DNA of 24,789 nucleotides, from assembly GCA_002418705.1 (NCBI GenBank), contig DIEQ01000033.1, forward strand, positions 1 to 24,789, read 5' to 3'. Below are positions 7,481 through 14,868 of this stretch, in pieces. The stretch comes from Mageeibacillus sp. UBA5770 (GTDB lineage: Bacteria > Bacillota_A > Clostridia > Saccharofermentanales > Saccharofermentanaceae). Within the stretch, counting starts at the first letter, position 1; the number at the start of each line of letters is the position of its first letter. The notes under the pieces are model-generated. The model had not been told where the DNA came from. It searched no databases and saw only the letters and a program-made list of their open reading frames with translations. A program made the translations under genes and the position numbers.

Positions 7481-10400
7481 TTAATTGTCCGCCCACATCT
7501 CGCATTGACCGATGACGGTGGCGATTGCGTCCTCCAAACCTTCCGGCGGATATTTATACCTTTTCAGAAGTTTCTTTACCATACGCCGCATACCGGCACG
7601 AGCCGATTCTTTCTTTTGCCAGTCGATGGTGCGATTTTTACGGAGCATATCTGTGAGTTCGTGGGTCATTGCCACGAGCTCTTTATTCTCGTAGAGGTCA
7701 TTGACCACTTCCGGGCGAGTCAGAGCATCATAAAACGCCAATTCCTCGGTTGTTAAGCCAAGTGCATCGCCTTCCGCTTGGGCATTTGCCATATCCTTTG
7801 CCATTTTCATCAGTTCAGCGATGACTTCTTCATTAGAGAGCATACCGTTAAGATACGCCTTCATCGCGCGGGAGAGCATTTCTGAAAATTTCTCGGATTT
7901 CACGAGGTTTGTCCTACGATAGAGCGATACCTGCTCCGCAAGTAGTTTCTTCAGGATTTCAACCGCGAGGTTACGCTCTCTCATCTTGGCGATTTCCTCA
8001 AGAAATTTCGGATCGAACAGGGAAAATCCCGTATCTATATCTGAGAACAGGTTAATAACGCCCTCACTTTGAATACTCGCCTTGAGCAGTTCGTTGATAC
8101 GAGTGTTTATTTCTTTCAAAGATAATGGCTTGCCCTCCCTGGTTATCCGTGTCAGCAGAGTACGTACCGCCTCAAAGAACGCTGCCTCAAAGCGTTGTTC
8201 AGGTTTCAGCAACGAACGGCAGAGGGATGATGCTTGACGCAGTAGCATTGCTTCTTTAATGAACGATTCGCGTTGCTTATTTTTATCCACACCAGACAGG
8301 AAATTCACACCGCCACTGATGGCTTTTGCCCGGGCGAGGTCGGTTGCATTTTCATCTATAAAACCGGAATAATCGAATCCATGAAATAGATCGCGGCAGA
8401 CTTCCAATTTTTCGACGAATTTTGGCAGGGCAGTCTTTGCGATGTCCGTATCACCATAGTTGTTCTTGTCGCGTTTGGTGTAGTCGTTCATCGCCTGCTT
8501 CAGAGCGGAAGCAATTCCGACATAATCGACTACCAAGCCACCCTCTTTTTCCTTGTAAACCCGATTCACGCGGGCGATTGCCTGCATCAAATTGTGACCT
8601 GCCATCGGCTTGTAGACGTACATGGTGGCAAGGGATGGTACATCAAAGCCCGTTAACCACATATCTACTACGATAGCGATTTTCAACGGATCATTGTCGT
8701 CTTTGAACTTTTTTGCCATCTCATCGCGATGGCTTTTATTCCCAATAATGCTATGCCATTCTTCCGGGTCCTTGTTACTATCCGTCATGACTACACCGAC
8801 TTTTTCTGTCCATCCGGGACGCAACTGAAGCAGTTTATTATATATCTTCATAGCAATGGCGCGGGAGTAGGCAACAATCATTGCTTTGCCCGTAAGTTCG
8901 TACTGGCGGTTCTCCTCGTAGTGTTTGATAATATCCTCACACAGAGTTGCGATTGTCTGCTCCGCTCCAAGAATACTTTCCATCTGACCAAGCTCTCGCT
9001 TACTCTTTTCAACAAGATAAGGTTCTGCACTTTCCGCAACGATATCATACTCGGCATCGATGATGTGTAAGACATCCTCATCCAGTTTCAGGTGGATAAC
9101 GCGGCTCTCATAGTATACAGGACGGGTCGCTCCGTCCTCTACGGCTTGGGTCATGTCGTAAATGTCAATATAGTTTCCAAACACCTCAATTGTAGAGCGA
9201 TCTTTGGAGGAAATCGGTGTACCTGTAAAGCCAATATATGTAGCATTGGGTAGGCTTTCACGGATGATAAGCCCGAAGGACTTCTGAATCCGCCCTGTTT
9301 GGCTATCGACCTTTTCGTCTATAAACTGGCTGCGATGTGCCTCGTCCGCCATGACGATTATATTGCGGCGATCGGATAAAAAATCGGAACTTTCCTCAAA
9401 TTTCTGTGCAGTTGTAAAGATGATGCCGTTCGCCTGTCGTCCCGCAAGCAGATCTTTTAGGTGAGCCCGGCTTTCAGCCTGTTGCGGTGTTTGGCGTAGG
9501 AAGCCTGCACATTTGGTAAATTGACCGAAAAGCTGGTCGTCAAGGTCGTTTCGATCAGTTAGCATAACAATGGTCGGGGAGTTCAGCACTTCCTGCAAAA
9601 GGCGAGCATAGAATACCATCGACAGCGATTTGCCGCTGCCCTGTGTATGCCAAAACACACCGCCCTTGCCATCTGTTTCGATAGCTCTGGCGGTAGAAGC
9701 TACGGCTTTACGCACAGCGAAATATTGGTGGTACGCACCAAGAATTTTAGCGTCACCGGAAAAGCAGATGAAGTTCTTGATTATATCGAGCAGCCGCTCC
9801 TTTTCGAATATTCCCTCAATGAAGGTGTCGAATTGAGCGTACTGCGTGTTTTCATAACTACCGTCTTTAGTTTTCCATTCCATAAAGCGGTCTTCGCCCG
9901 CCGTGATAGTCCCTGCTTTGGAGATGGCAAGGTCGCTCATCACAAGGAAAGTGTTGTAGATAAACAGGGATGGAATCTCCATCATATAGTTACGGAGTTG
10001 GCAGTAGGCTTCGCTCGCATCCGTTTCTTCACGGCTAGGCGACTTGAGCTCAAATACCACCACAGGCAGACCGTTTAGGAAAACGATAATGTCAGGGCGT
10101 TTCTCACTGTTCTCAATCATCGTCCACTGGCTGGCAACGGTAAAAGTGTTGCGTTCTTTATTTTTAAAATCAACTAGATAAACAAGCGAAGACCATTGCT
10201 CACCGTTATCAAAGTAGTTCACCGATACACCGTTTTGGAGGTAGTCCATAAACCGCATGTTCTTCTGCAATACCGTACCGCCCTCAAAATTGCGCAGTTT
10301 AAAGACAGCCTCGAAAAGAGCAACTTCCGGCAGTTTCGGGTTGACGCGATGCAGAGAGGGCAGCAACTCATCCATGTAAAGTGGTTCGGTATAATCACGA

Positions 10401-10492
10401 GCCAAGTCTGGTCCATAAACATGGACATACCCCAATGTATCGCGAAACACCTCGACGACGGCATTTTCATAATTCGCCTCGGTATACGGCAT
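7481..10492 (-). CDS. hsdR: Type I restriction endonuclease subunit R
   Basis: Motor and nuclease subunit of the type I enzyme (R2M2S). It translocates DNA after recognition of an unmethylated site and cuts at a distance. The N-terminal nuclease domain carries the PD-(D/E)xK signature as RPDIIVF (D134) and VVVFELKSP (E148, K150). The superfamily 2 motor shows HTQGSGKS (Walker A, 282-289), LTDRNDLDDQ, ADEAHRSQ (DEAH 383-386), IGFTGTP and, further on, ARVNRVY. At 1003 aa the length is normal and no interruption is seen. AGGAGG lies 8 nt upstream of ATG 10492, inside the end of the FRG gene, which stops only 4 nt before the start. It is therefore co-translated with the FRG gene. It partners the HsdM and HsdS products encoded upstream. 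Confidence 0.97.
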   Translation of the reverse strand: MPYTEANYENAVVEVFRDTLGYVHVYGPDLARDYTEPLYMDELLPSLHRVNPKLPEVALFEAVFKLRNFEGGTVLQKNMRFMDYLQNGVSVNYFDNGEQWSSLVYLVDFKNKERNTFTVASQWTMIENSEKRPDIIVFLNGLPVVVFELKSPSREETDASEAYCQLRNYMMEIPSLFIYNTFLVMSDLAISKAGTITAGEDRFMEWKTKDGSYENTQYAQFDTFIEGIFEKERLLDIIKNFICFSGDAKILGAYHQYFAVRKAVASTARAIETDGKGGVFWHTQGSGKSLSMVFYARLLQEVLNSPTIVMLTDRNDLDDQLFGQFTKCAGFLRQTPQQAESRAHLKDLLAGRQANGIIFTTAQKFEESSDFLSDRRNIIVMADEAHRSQFIDEKVDSQTGRIQKSFGLIIRESLPNATYIGFTGTPISSKDRSTIEVFGNYIDIYDMTQAVEDGATRPVYYESRVIHLKLDEDVLHIIDAEYDIVAESAEPYLVEKSKRELGQMESILGAEQTIATLCEDIIKHYEENRQYELTGKAMIVAYSRAIAMKIYNKLLQLRPGWTEKVGVVMTDSNKDPEEWHSIIGNKSHRDEMAKKFKDDNDPLKIAIVVDMWLTGFDVPSLATMYVYKPMAGHNLMQAIARVNRVYKEKEGGLVVDYVGIASALKQAMNDYTKRDKNNYGDTDIAKTALPKFVEKLEVCRDLFHGFDYSGFIDENATDLARAKAISGGVNFLSGVDKNKQRESFIKEAMLLRQASSLCRSLLKPEQRFEAAFFEAVRTLLTRITREGKPLSLKEINTRINELLKASIQSEGVINLFSDIDTGFSLFDPKFLEEIAKMRERNLAVEILKKLLAEQVSLYRRTNLVKSEKFSEMLSRAMKAYLNGMLSNEEVIAELMKMAKDMANAQAEGDALGLTTEELAFYDALTRPEVVNDLYENKELVAMTHELTDMLRKNRTIDWQKKESARAGMRRMVKKLLKRYKYPPEGLEDAIATVIGQCEMWADN

Positions 10493-10496
10493 AGAG

Positions 10497-11366
10497 CTAT
10501 ACCTCCTGGTACTTGTTTCTTATGTATGCTGCTTGATGTTCCAATTCTGGAAAAAGAAACCCGTGGTTGATTCTGAATGTTTCGAGTTCCGTTAGCAGCT
10601 GACCTTTATCCTCTTTTGGAATAATAATTGAACGGTGTATGCCCTCATCTAAATCTAATAAATCTTTACCTAGTAGAGGCTTTAAATCAAATTCCGTCTT
10701 CTGAAATGGGTTACCACTATCATCGCCGCGTATTCCAAAAATAATGAAAGCACCGTGTTGTCGTTTGATACGCTCATTGTTCAGAGGAGCTTCAATTGGA
10801 ATATGTGTAATCGTAGTTAAACGGCCTAGTTTTGGGTTGCTGAAACCCCTCTCAGTCAAGAATCCAAGCATTTGCCTCTCTGATGAACCGCTATATTCAG
10901 TTAAGGCAACAATGCATCGTGCGTTCATCTCGTGGGGCCGATGTATATAATCGTAAAACACGATAATTTCTCCGTCCTTATCGGGATTCTCGTTGAAAGC
11001 AAAATATAAAGCAACCAAAGGATTCATTGTTATGTCCAACAATCTTGTCGCAAGATTATAGTGCTGCATTTTTATCAGGCGCTCGAGGGCGTTTTCAATA
11101 CCATTAAACTCTTCGGGGGAATTTAGTAGTATTTTGTTTATTAGAATGTGCTCCTTTGAGAGCAGTCCTTTTCTAAAGACGCTCGGGGTCAACGAGTAAG
11201 CTTTGTCAGATTGCCCCCGGTAAAACAAAACTCGCTTGTCGTTCTGGGCGTTGGTAATTTGTGTATTTTTAAGAAAAACATTTAAATATGCACCAAGACA
11301 TGTCCCGCCGAAATCTATTAGCTCTTCTTGGTCTTGTACATCTTCATAGGTTTTAATCGGAAACAC
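10497..11366 (-). CDS. FRG-domain protein embedded in the type I R-M operon
   Basis: A 289-aa protein with the FRG domain, named for its conserved Phe-Arg-Gly-type motif, seen here as VLFYRGQSDKAYSLTPSVFR. It is followed by the second signature MQHYNLATRLLDITMNPLVA and a LYFAFNE segment. FRG proteins are common passengers in defence loci, but their biochemistry is poorly known, so I assign no activity. I chose GTG 11366 because GGGAG (11374-11378) is 7 nt ahead; the TTG at 11384 in frame would overlap that site. Recombination site A (11386-11400) ends only 20 nt before the start, so inversion at that site changes what is transcribed directly upstream. It abuts hsdR with 4 nt between them. Confidence 0.75.
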   Translation of the reverse strand: MFPIKTYEDVQDQEELIDFGGTCLGAYLNVFLKNTQITNAQNDKRVLFYRGQSDKAYSLTPSVFRKGLLSKEHILINKILLNSPEEFNGIENALERLIKMQHYNLATRLLDITMNPLVALYFAFNENPDKDGEIIVFYDYIHRPHEMNARCIVALTEYSGSSERQMLGFLTERGFSNPKLGRLTTITHIPIEAPLNNERIKRQHGAFIIFGIRGDDSGNPFQKTEFDLKPLLGKDLLDLDEGIHRSIIIPKEDKGQLLTELETFRINHGFLFPELEHQAAYIRNKYQEV

Positions 11367-11373
11367 AGTTATT

Positions 11374-11378
11374 CTCCC
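11374..11378 (-). promoter_or_regulatory. ribosome binding site deciding a GTG start
   Basis: GGGAG on the minus strand, 7 nt upstream of GTG 11366 of the FRG gene and 8 nt downstream of recombination site A. It stays with the FRG gene whichever way the neighbouring segment is oriented. Confidence 0.6.
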
Positions 11379-11385
11379 TTTCAAT

Positions 11386-11400
11386 TAAATCATCATTTAG
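11386..11400 (+). repeat. hsdS inversion site A (TAAATCATCATTTAG)
   Basis: First of four identical 15-bp sites. In plus orientation it opens the silent hsdS C-terminal cassette (codons AAT CAT CAT TTA). Its arms TAAAT/ATTTA are inverted repeats around the asymmetric centre CATC, as expected for a tyrosine recombinase crossover site. Confidence 0.8.
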
Positions 11401-11454
11401 AGCAGATAGCGCAGGCTATTTTCAAGTCGTGGTTCGTGGACTTTGAGCCGTTTG
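11386..11454 (+). repeat. 69-bp near-identical repeat around site A
   Basis: Site A plus the following central conserved region of hsdS. It matches the reverse complement of 14262-14330 over 69 bp with only two differences (GCG/GCA and CTA/CTG). The pair is inverted and bounds a 2.9-kb segment. Confidence 0.85.
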
Positions 11455-12119
11455 CAGACGACGGTTTTGTCGAGAGCGAACTGGGTGAAATTCCTACGGG
11501 GTGGTCAGTAGCAACACTGGACGATGTATGTTCCAAAATTACGGACGGATCGCACTTCAGTCCGAAAGAATCTGTTGATGGCACTTATCCAATGCTATCG
11601 GTGCGGGACATGGATAGTTATGGTTTCAACTACAAGTCCTGCAAACTGATTAACGATGACGATTATGGTGCTATGGTTGCCAATGACTGCGTTCCACTCA
11701 TCAACGATATATTGGTTGCTAAAGATGGTAGTTATTTGAAGCACTTCTTTATTGTCAACGAGCAACGGAAGGAAGCCATTTTATCGTCAATCGCTATATT
11801 CCGCCCAAACCCGAAAGTTATCTTTCCTGAGTTACTGCTTTGCCTCTTGAAGTACCCAGCTACTCAGCAAACCATTAAGGACAACTTTGTTTCAGGTTCC
11901 GCTTTGCCACGTATCGTCCTTAAAGATTTCAAGAAACTGAAGCTGGTCTTGCCTCCAATCGAGGTGCAGTTGAGGGTTTTTGACCTCCTTTCAGGAATGC
12001 GAAAACAAATAGCAGAGAACCAATCCGAAAATGCCAACCTCATGGCAATTCGGGATTCGCTCTTGCCCCGCCTTATGTCCGGCGAGTTATCCGTTACCGA
12101 CCTCAGCGACGCTAAATGA
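11388..12119 (+). CDS. hsdS: Silent hsdS C-terminal half cassette (TRD2b), opposite strand
   Basis: Promoterless, start-less C-terminal half of a type I specificity subunit (243 codons and stop) lying opposite to every other gene in the locus. It begins inside site A with the central linker NHHLEQIAQAIFKSWFVDFE. It continues with a target recognition domain (TGWSVATLDDVCSKITDGSH onward) and the distal helical repeat, ending LLPRLMSGELSVTDLSDAK. The stop TGA (12117-12119) lies inside site B. Open reading continues upstream of site A only as antisense of the FRG gene. It is a spare second-half cassette that recombination at sites A, B, C or D could place behind an hsdS N-terminal half. Its recognition domain differs from that of the active gene. 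Confidence 0.8.
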   Translation, partial: NHHLEQIAQAIFKSWFVDFEPFADDGFVESELGEIPTGWSVATLDDVCSKITDGSHFSPKESVDGTYPMLSVRDMDSYGFNYKSCKLINDDDYGAMVANDCVPLINDILVAKDGSYLKHFFIVNEQRKEAILSSIAIFRPNPKVIFPELLLCLLKYPATQQTIKDNFVSGSALPRIVLKDFKKLKLVLPPIEVQLRVFDLLSGMRKQIAENQSENANLMAIRDSLLPRLMSGELSVTDLSDAK

Positions 12120-12646
12120 TGATTTATCGCTGCGTTGTTTTCAATCTTATCGTCCAGTGAACCAAGGATTTGAGCAATCGCCTTTTGTTCCTCAATATCT
12201 GTCGGCACGGAAACAGTTATGCCCTTCATTACCGCGCCGGAAACCTCTTTGAAGGTAGTACCGCTCCCCATATTCTCTATCCTGTCGCGGTTGTGGACAA
12301 GAAGGTAATACAGAAATAGGTAGTCTGTGTTGGCGTTCGGGACAATGCTCTTGAAACCCTGATTGGTGCAGACCTCATTCTCCGCAATCGCTACATAACC
12401 TATCGGGGCGCGCGAAGTAAACAGGACACTGTGCGGCGGCATAAGCCTCGCTGAGCAACTGTTCAAGCCGTCTCTCGTGATGTTACGCTCCCCACAGCGA
12501 ATGAACCGACCGCGGAAGGTCGATAAATCTTTCGGCGTAATCCAAGCGACATCGCCGCCGTAGTAGCTCTCATTTTTTGTGGACGGCGTGGCTCCTCCGA
12601 CAATTTCGCCGAGGTCTGCCAACGTGCAATCTTTCCACTCGCTCAT
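11864..12646 (-). CDS. hsdS: Truncated second hsdS: N-terminal half (TRD1b) with out-of-context tail
   Basis: The genuine HsdS part runs from ATG 12646 to site B at 12112-12126, about 178 residues. It opens MSEWKDCTLADLGEIVGGAT, includes a recognition domain (WITPKDL, LFTSRAPIGYVAIAENEVCTNQGF) and ends in the first central helix (IAQILGSLDDKIENNAAINHHL). Beyond the site the frame reads antisense through the inverted C-terminal cassette for about 80 codons to 11864. The product therefore lacks a second recognition domain and carries a nonsense tail. AGGAGG lies 9 nt before the start, 13 nt after the recombinase stop, so it is co-expressed with the recombinase. Inverting 11386-12126 would restore a full-length HsdS ending just before the FRG gene. 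Confidence 0.8.
   Translation of the reverse strand: MSEWKDCTLADLGEIVGGATPSTKNESYYGGDVAWITPKDLSTFRGRFIRCGERNITRDGLNSCSARLMPPHSVLFTSRAPIGYVAIAENEVCTNQGFKSIVPNANTDYLFLYYLLVHNRDRIENMGSGTTFKEVSGAVMKGITVSVPTDIEEQKAIAQILGSLDDKIENNAAINHHLASLRSVTDNSPDIRRGKSESRIAMRLAFSDWFSAICFRIPERRSKTLNCTSIGGKTSFSFLKSLRTIRGKAEPETKLSLMVC
12112..12126 (-). repeat. hsdS inversion site B
   Basis: Same 15-bp site on the minus strand. It ends the second hsdS N-terminal half (INHHL codons on the minus strand) and contains the TGA stop of the silent cassette on the plus strand (12117-12119). It is inverted relative to A and C and direct relative to D. Confidence 0.8.
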
Positions 12647-12659
12647 TTCGTCCGCCTCC

Positions 12660-13652
12660 TTATCCAATGAATTTTCTGTGCGAATTCTTGACATTCGCCT
12701 GATTGACCATTGCGTAATGCATAGTAGTGTCTATTTTAACGTGACCAAGAAGCCGCTGAACCTGCTCGATGGGCATTCCCTTGTCGATGGCTCGCGTGGC
12801 GAGTGTTCTGCGGAATTTATGCGGATGTACCTTCTGCATATCTGCCCGCTTGCCGATTTCACGGAGCCGCGTTTCCACTCCACCCACGAGCAATCGCTCG
12901 TGGGGAACAACCAACGACACGAACAGTGCAGGGTTGTTGTCGCTTCTTCGGTCTAGGTAGTTCAGCAAGTGAATTTTCGTCCGAGCGTCGAAGTAGACCA
13001 CCCGTTGGCTGCCACCCTTGCCGAGCACTACGCACTCCCGCTCGTGGAAGTTTACGTCCTCGCGGTTGAGGTTCACCAGTTCACCGACACGCATTCCTGT
13101 TGAGGCAAGAAGGTCTACCATCGCAAGGTCGCGAATTTCCTCGCAAGCGTCGCGGAGCAGTTCCAGGCTTTCATCGCTGAAGGTCTCCTTAATTGGCTTA
13201 TCTGTTTTCACTTTATGGATTCGGCGCACAGGACTTTTTAAGATGTAGTCCTCGTCCTCAAGCCAGCCGAAAAAGCTGCTGAATATACGCCGCATATTGT
13301 CTATCGTCACTTTGCTGGAGTTTCGCTCTTTCTGGTATCTCGCCAGATAACCGCGCAAGTCGTCCGTTCTGATTTCTCGCACAGGCTTGTTCACCCCACC
13401 GAACATCTGCCGGACGGTGGAATCGTAGTATTTCAAAGATTTTTCGCAGCAGCCTTCTATACGTTTCGCAGCAATGAACACGTCCAGCAATTCTCCACTC
13501 TCTTTGGCTTCCTCTGGTGGGGAAGCCTGCTTTTTTGTTATCTCTACACCATGGAGAGAGTTCGTCAAAACCCGTCTAAGTTCCTCAAGTTGCACCGTGT
13601 TAAGCATCGGTGCCATGCTAACTTGAATCTGCGTGATGAGTTTATCCTTCAT
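12660..13652 (-). CDS. Tyrosine recombinase, putative hsdS invertase
   Basis: A 330-aa phage integrase-family site-specific recombinase. The N-terminal SAM-like DNA-binding domain spans about residues 55-135 (LLDVFIAAKRIEGCCEKSLK, then FSSFFGWLEDED). The catalytic domain has every active-site residue: Arg in STGMRVGEL (R188), Lys in GKGGSQR (K212), His and Arg in HPHKFRRT (H278, R281), His in LLGHVKI (H304) and the nucleophile in TTMHYAMV (Y313). The length is XerC/XerD-like with an extended N-terminus. I chose ATG 13652 because AGGAGA precedes it closely; the longer frame runs back through site C into hsdS. It follows the complete hsdS and precedes the second hsdS half in the same operon. 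Together with the four repeated sites this makes hsdS inversion its likely job. Confidence 0.92.
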   Translation of the reverse strand: MKDKLITQIQVSMAPMLNTVQLEELRRVLTNSLHGVEITKKQASPPEEAKESGELLDVFIAAKRIEGCCEKSLKYYDSTVRQMFGGVNKPVREIRTDDLRGYLARYQKERNSSKVTIDNMRRIFSSFFGWLEDEDYILKSPVRRIHKVKTDKPIKETFSDESLELLRDACEEIRDLAMVDLLASTGMRVGELVNLNREDVNFHERECVVLGKGGSQRVVYFDARTKIHLLNYLDRRSDNNPALFVSLVVPHERLLVGGVETRLREIGKRADMQKVHPHKFRRTLATRAIDKGMPIEQVQRLLGHVKIDTTMHYAMVNQANVKNSHRKFIG

Positions 13653-13703
13653 AGTTTCTCCTGCCTTTCTAATGAATAGGTTTGTTACTGGCAGGAGGAA
13701 CTG

Positions 13704-13718
13704 TAAATCATCATTTAG
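13704..13718 (+). repeat. hsdS inversion site C
   Basis: Same 15-bp site in plus orientation, at the 3' end of the complete hsdS. The TGA stop of that gene (13711-13713 on the minus strand) is inside it. It lies 51 bp upstream of the recombinase start, so inversion at C also rearranges the recombinase leader. Confidence 0.8.
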
Positions 13719-14868
13719 CATTGCCGTGGTCGGCAATGGACAACTCGCCTGACATCAGCTTCGGTAGGATTGCATCGCGAGTTTCTGCAAGGCGCTCTGA
13801 TTCGCGGATGTTGCCCTCGAGTTGTTCCATTAATGAACCGACCAGATTCTCAAACTCTAGTAGTGTAGCTTCGTCCGGGAGGACTATAGGCACATTTTTG
13901 AGATCGGTTTGTGTTATCAGCGGCTGAGTAGATCCACGATTCATGTTGCGAAAATTGACACCGCACAATTGCTGATAAGCGAACTCGTAGTAATCGCTTT
14001 TGATAACTAGAGTGTTATCAGAAGCCCAACAAGGACGAGAGTAACGCTGAATAACTCCGTGAGTCCCTACACGACCTGTAATCAGGATCTTCTCGTTATA
14101 AAGGACTGCGTTTGTAAAACCCATTATGGAACTAGCACCGATGAGCGGAATATCCGCTTCAGCAGAAGCTGTAGCTTGTTTATACGAAGGTCGTTTGCCA
14201 CTGGTAATGCTTGTAACATCACCCAAACAGCCCTCTTTCCAATTGTTGGGTATGATACCACCAAACGGCTCAAAGTCCACGAACCACGACTTGAAAACAG
14301 CCTGTGCTATCTGCTCTAAATGATGATTTATCTTTCTGTTTTCAGCAATCCGAGCGTCGAGAGCGGATAGTGTTTCGGCGATAGTAACTTGCTCTTTGTA
14401 CTCTGGGAATGCTACTAAACACTTCAAGAGTTCGGGCTGACGCAATCCAGTTACAGTTGTACCTGTGGCTCTCCCACGCAGTTCTCCCTGAAACCTCTCG
14501 CTCGTCATATACTGGAAAATGAACGGCGCATAATAATCTTTTTTACATCGGATAGCAAATAATCGTTGGCTCAGTACAATTTTTTCGTCGCTGTCCCAAT
14601 AGTAGATTTCACCGAAGGGTGCCTCTGATGTAATAAGAATATCGCCACGTTGTATTTCTTCTTTCATCCAAGCCTTGTATATATCCGAATCAACAAAACG
14701 TATTGTGTCATGTTGCACAATTTCTCTGGTTTTTATGTTTTTTGCAGAAAAGGCTCTTATCCCATGCAAAGACCAATCGCCACCAAGCTTCTTGGGTGTT
14801 TTCCCTCTATAGTCAATTACAAGAATAATGATTTCACCGAGAGGTCTTTCTAACCATTCAGATGTCAT
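13711..14868 (-). CDS. hsdS: Type I restriction-modification specificity subunit S (complete, current phase)
   Basis: DNA-recognition subunit that sets the two half-site target of the HsdM/HsdR complex. The 385 residues have the full plan: TRD1 (SEWLERPLGEI to GTTVTGLRQPELLKCLV), first central helix (VTIAETLSALDARIAENRK), the conserved linker INHHLEQIAQAVFKSWFVDF, TRD2 (NNWKEGCLGDVTSITSGKR to LITQTDLKNVPIVLP) and the distal helix ending LPKLMSGELSIADHGNAK. I chose ATG 14868 because it begins the standard N-terminus and overlaps the hsdM end by 11 bp, indicating translational coupling; longer starts lie inside hsdM. Site D falls at the TRD1/TRD2 junction and site C at the stop, so the second half is exchangeable. 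Confidence 0.93.
   Translation of the reverse strand: MTSEWLERPLGEIIILVIDYRGKTPKKLGGDWSLHGIRAFSAKNIKTREIVQHDTIRFVDSDIYKAWMKEEIQRGDILITSEAPFGEIYYWDSDEKIVLSQRLFAIRCKKDYYAPFIFQYMTSERFQGELRGRATGTTVTGLRQPELLKCLVAFPEYKEQVTIAETLSALDARIAENRKINHHLEQIAQAVFKSWFVDFEPFGGIIPNNWKEGCLGDVTSITSGKRPSYKQATASAEADIPLIGASSIMGFTNAVLYNEKILITGRVGTHGVIQRYSRPCWASDNTLVIKSDYYEFAYQQLCGVNFRNMNRGSTQPLITQTDLKNVPIVLPDEATLLEFENLVGSLMEQLEGNIRESERLAETRDAILPKLMSGELSIADHGNAK
14262..14330 (-). repeat. 69-bp near-identical repeat around site D
   Basis: Inverted partner of 11386-11454 with two mismatches in 69 bp. It covers site D and the HsdS central conserved region. The length also allows homologous recombination, independent of the tyrosine recombinase. 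Confidence 0.85.
14316..14330 (-). repeat. hsdS inversion site D
   Basis: Same 15-bp site on the minus strand, in the middle of the complete hsdS, read as the codons for Ile-Asn-His-His-Leu in the central linker. It is inverted relative to A and C. Confidence 0.8.

Larger units (their letters stand above)
11386..14330. other. hsdS inversion (phase-variation) locus
   Basis: Four copies of TAAATCATCATTTAG: A (11386, plus), B (12112, minus), C (13704, plus) and D (14316, minus). A tyrosine recombinase gene lies between B and C. The oppositely oriented pairs are A-B, C-D, A-D and B-C. A-B inversion would complete the second hsdS, C-D would split the first, and A-D would swap the C-terminal halves. 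This layout is that of invertible type I R-M loci. Actual switching is inferred, not seen. Confidence 0.8.

Noticed and set aside
11328..11387. Plus-strand open frame running into the silent hsdS cassette with an ATG/GTG-like start
   Set aside because: This stretch is antisense to the FRG gene 5' end and has no ribosome site. The HsdS-like sequence begins only inside site A, so I treat the cassette as start-less.
12660..13652. Recombinase as the integrase of a prophage or integrative element carrying the whole block
   Set aside because: It lies inside the hsd operon between two hsdS genes, with matching repeats only at hsdS junctions. There are no phage, conjugation or att/tRNA features in the window.
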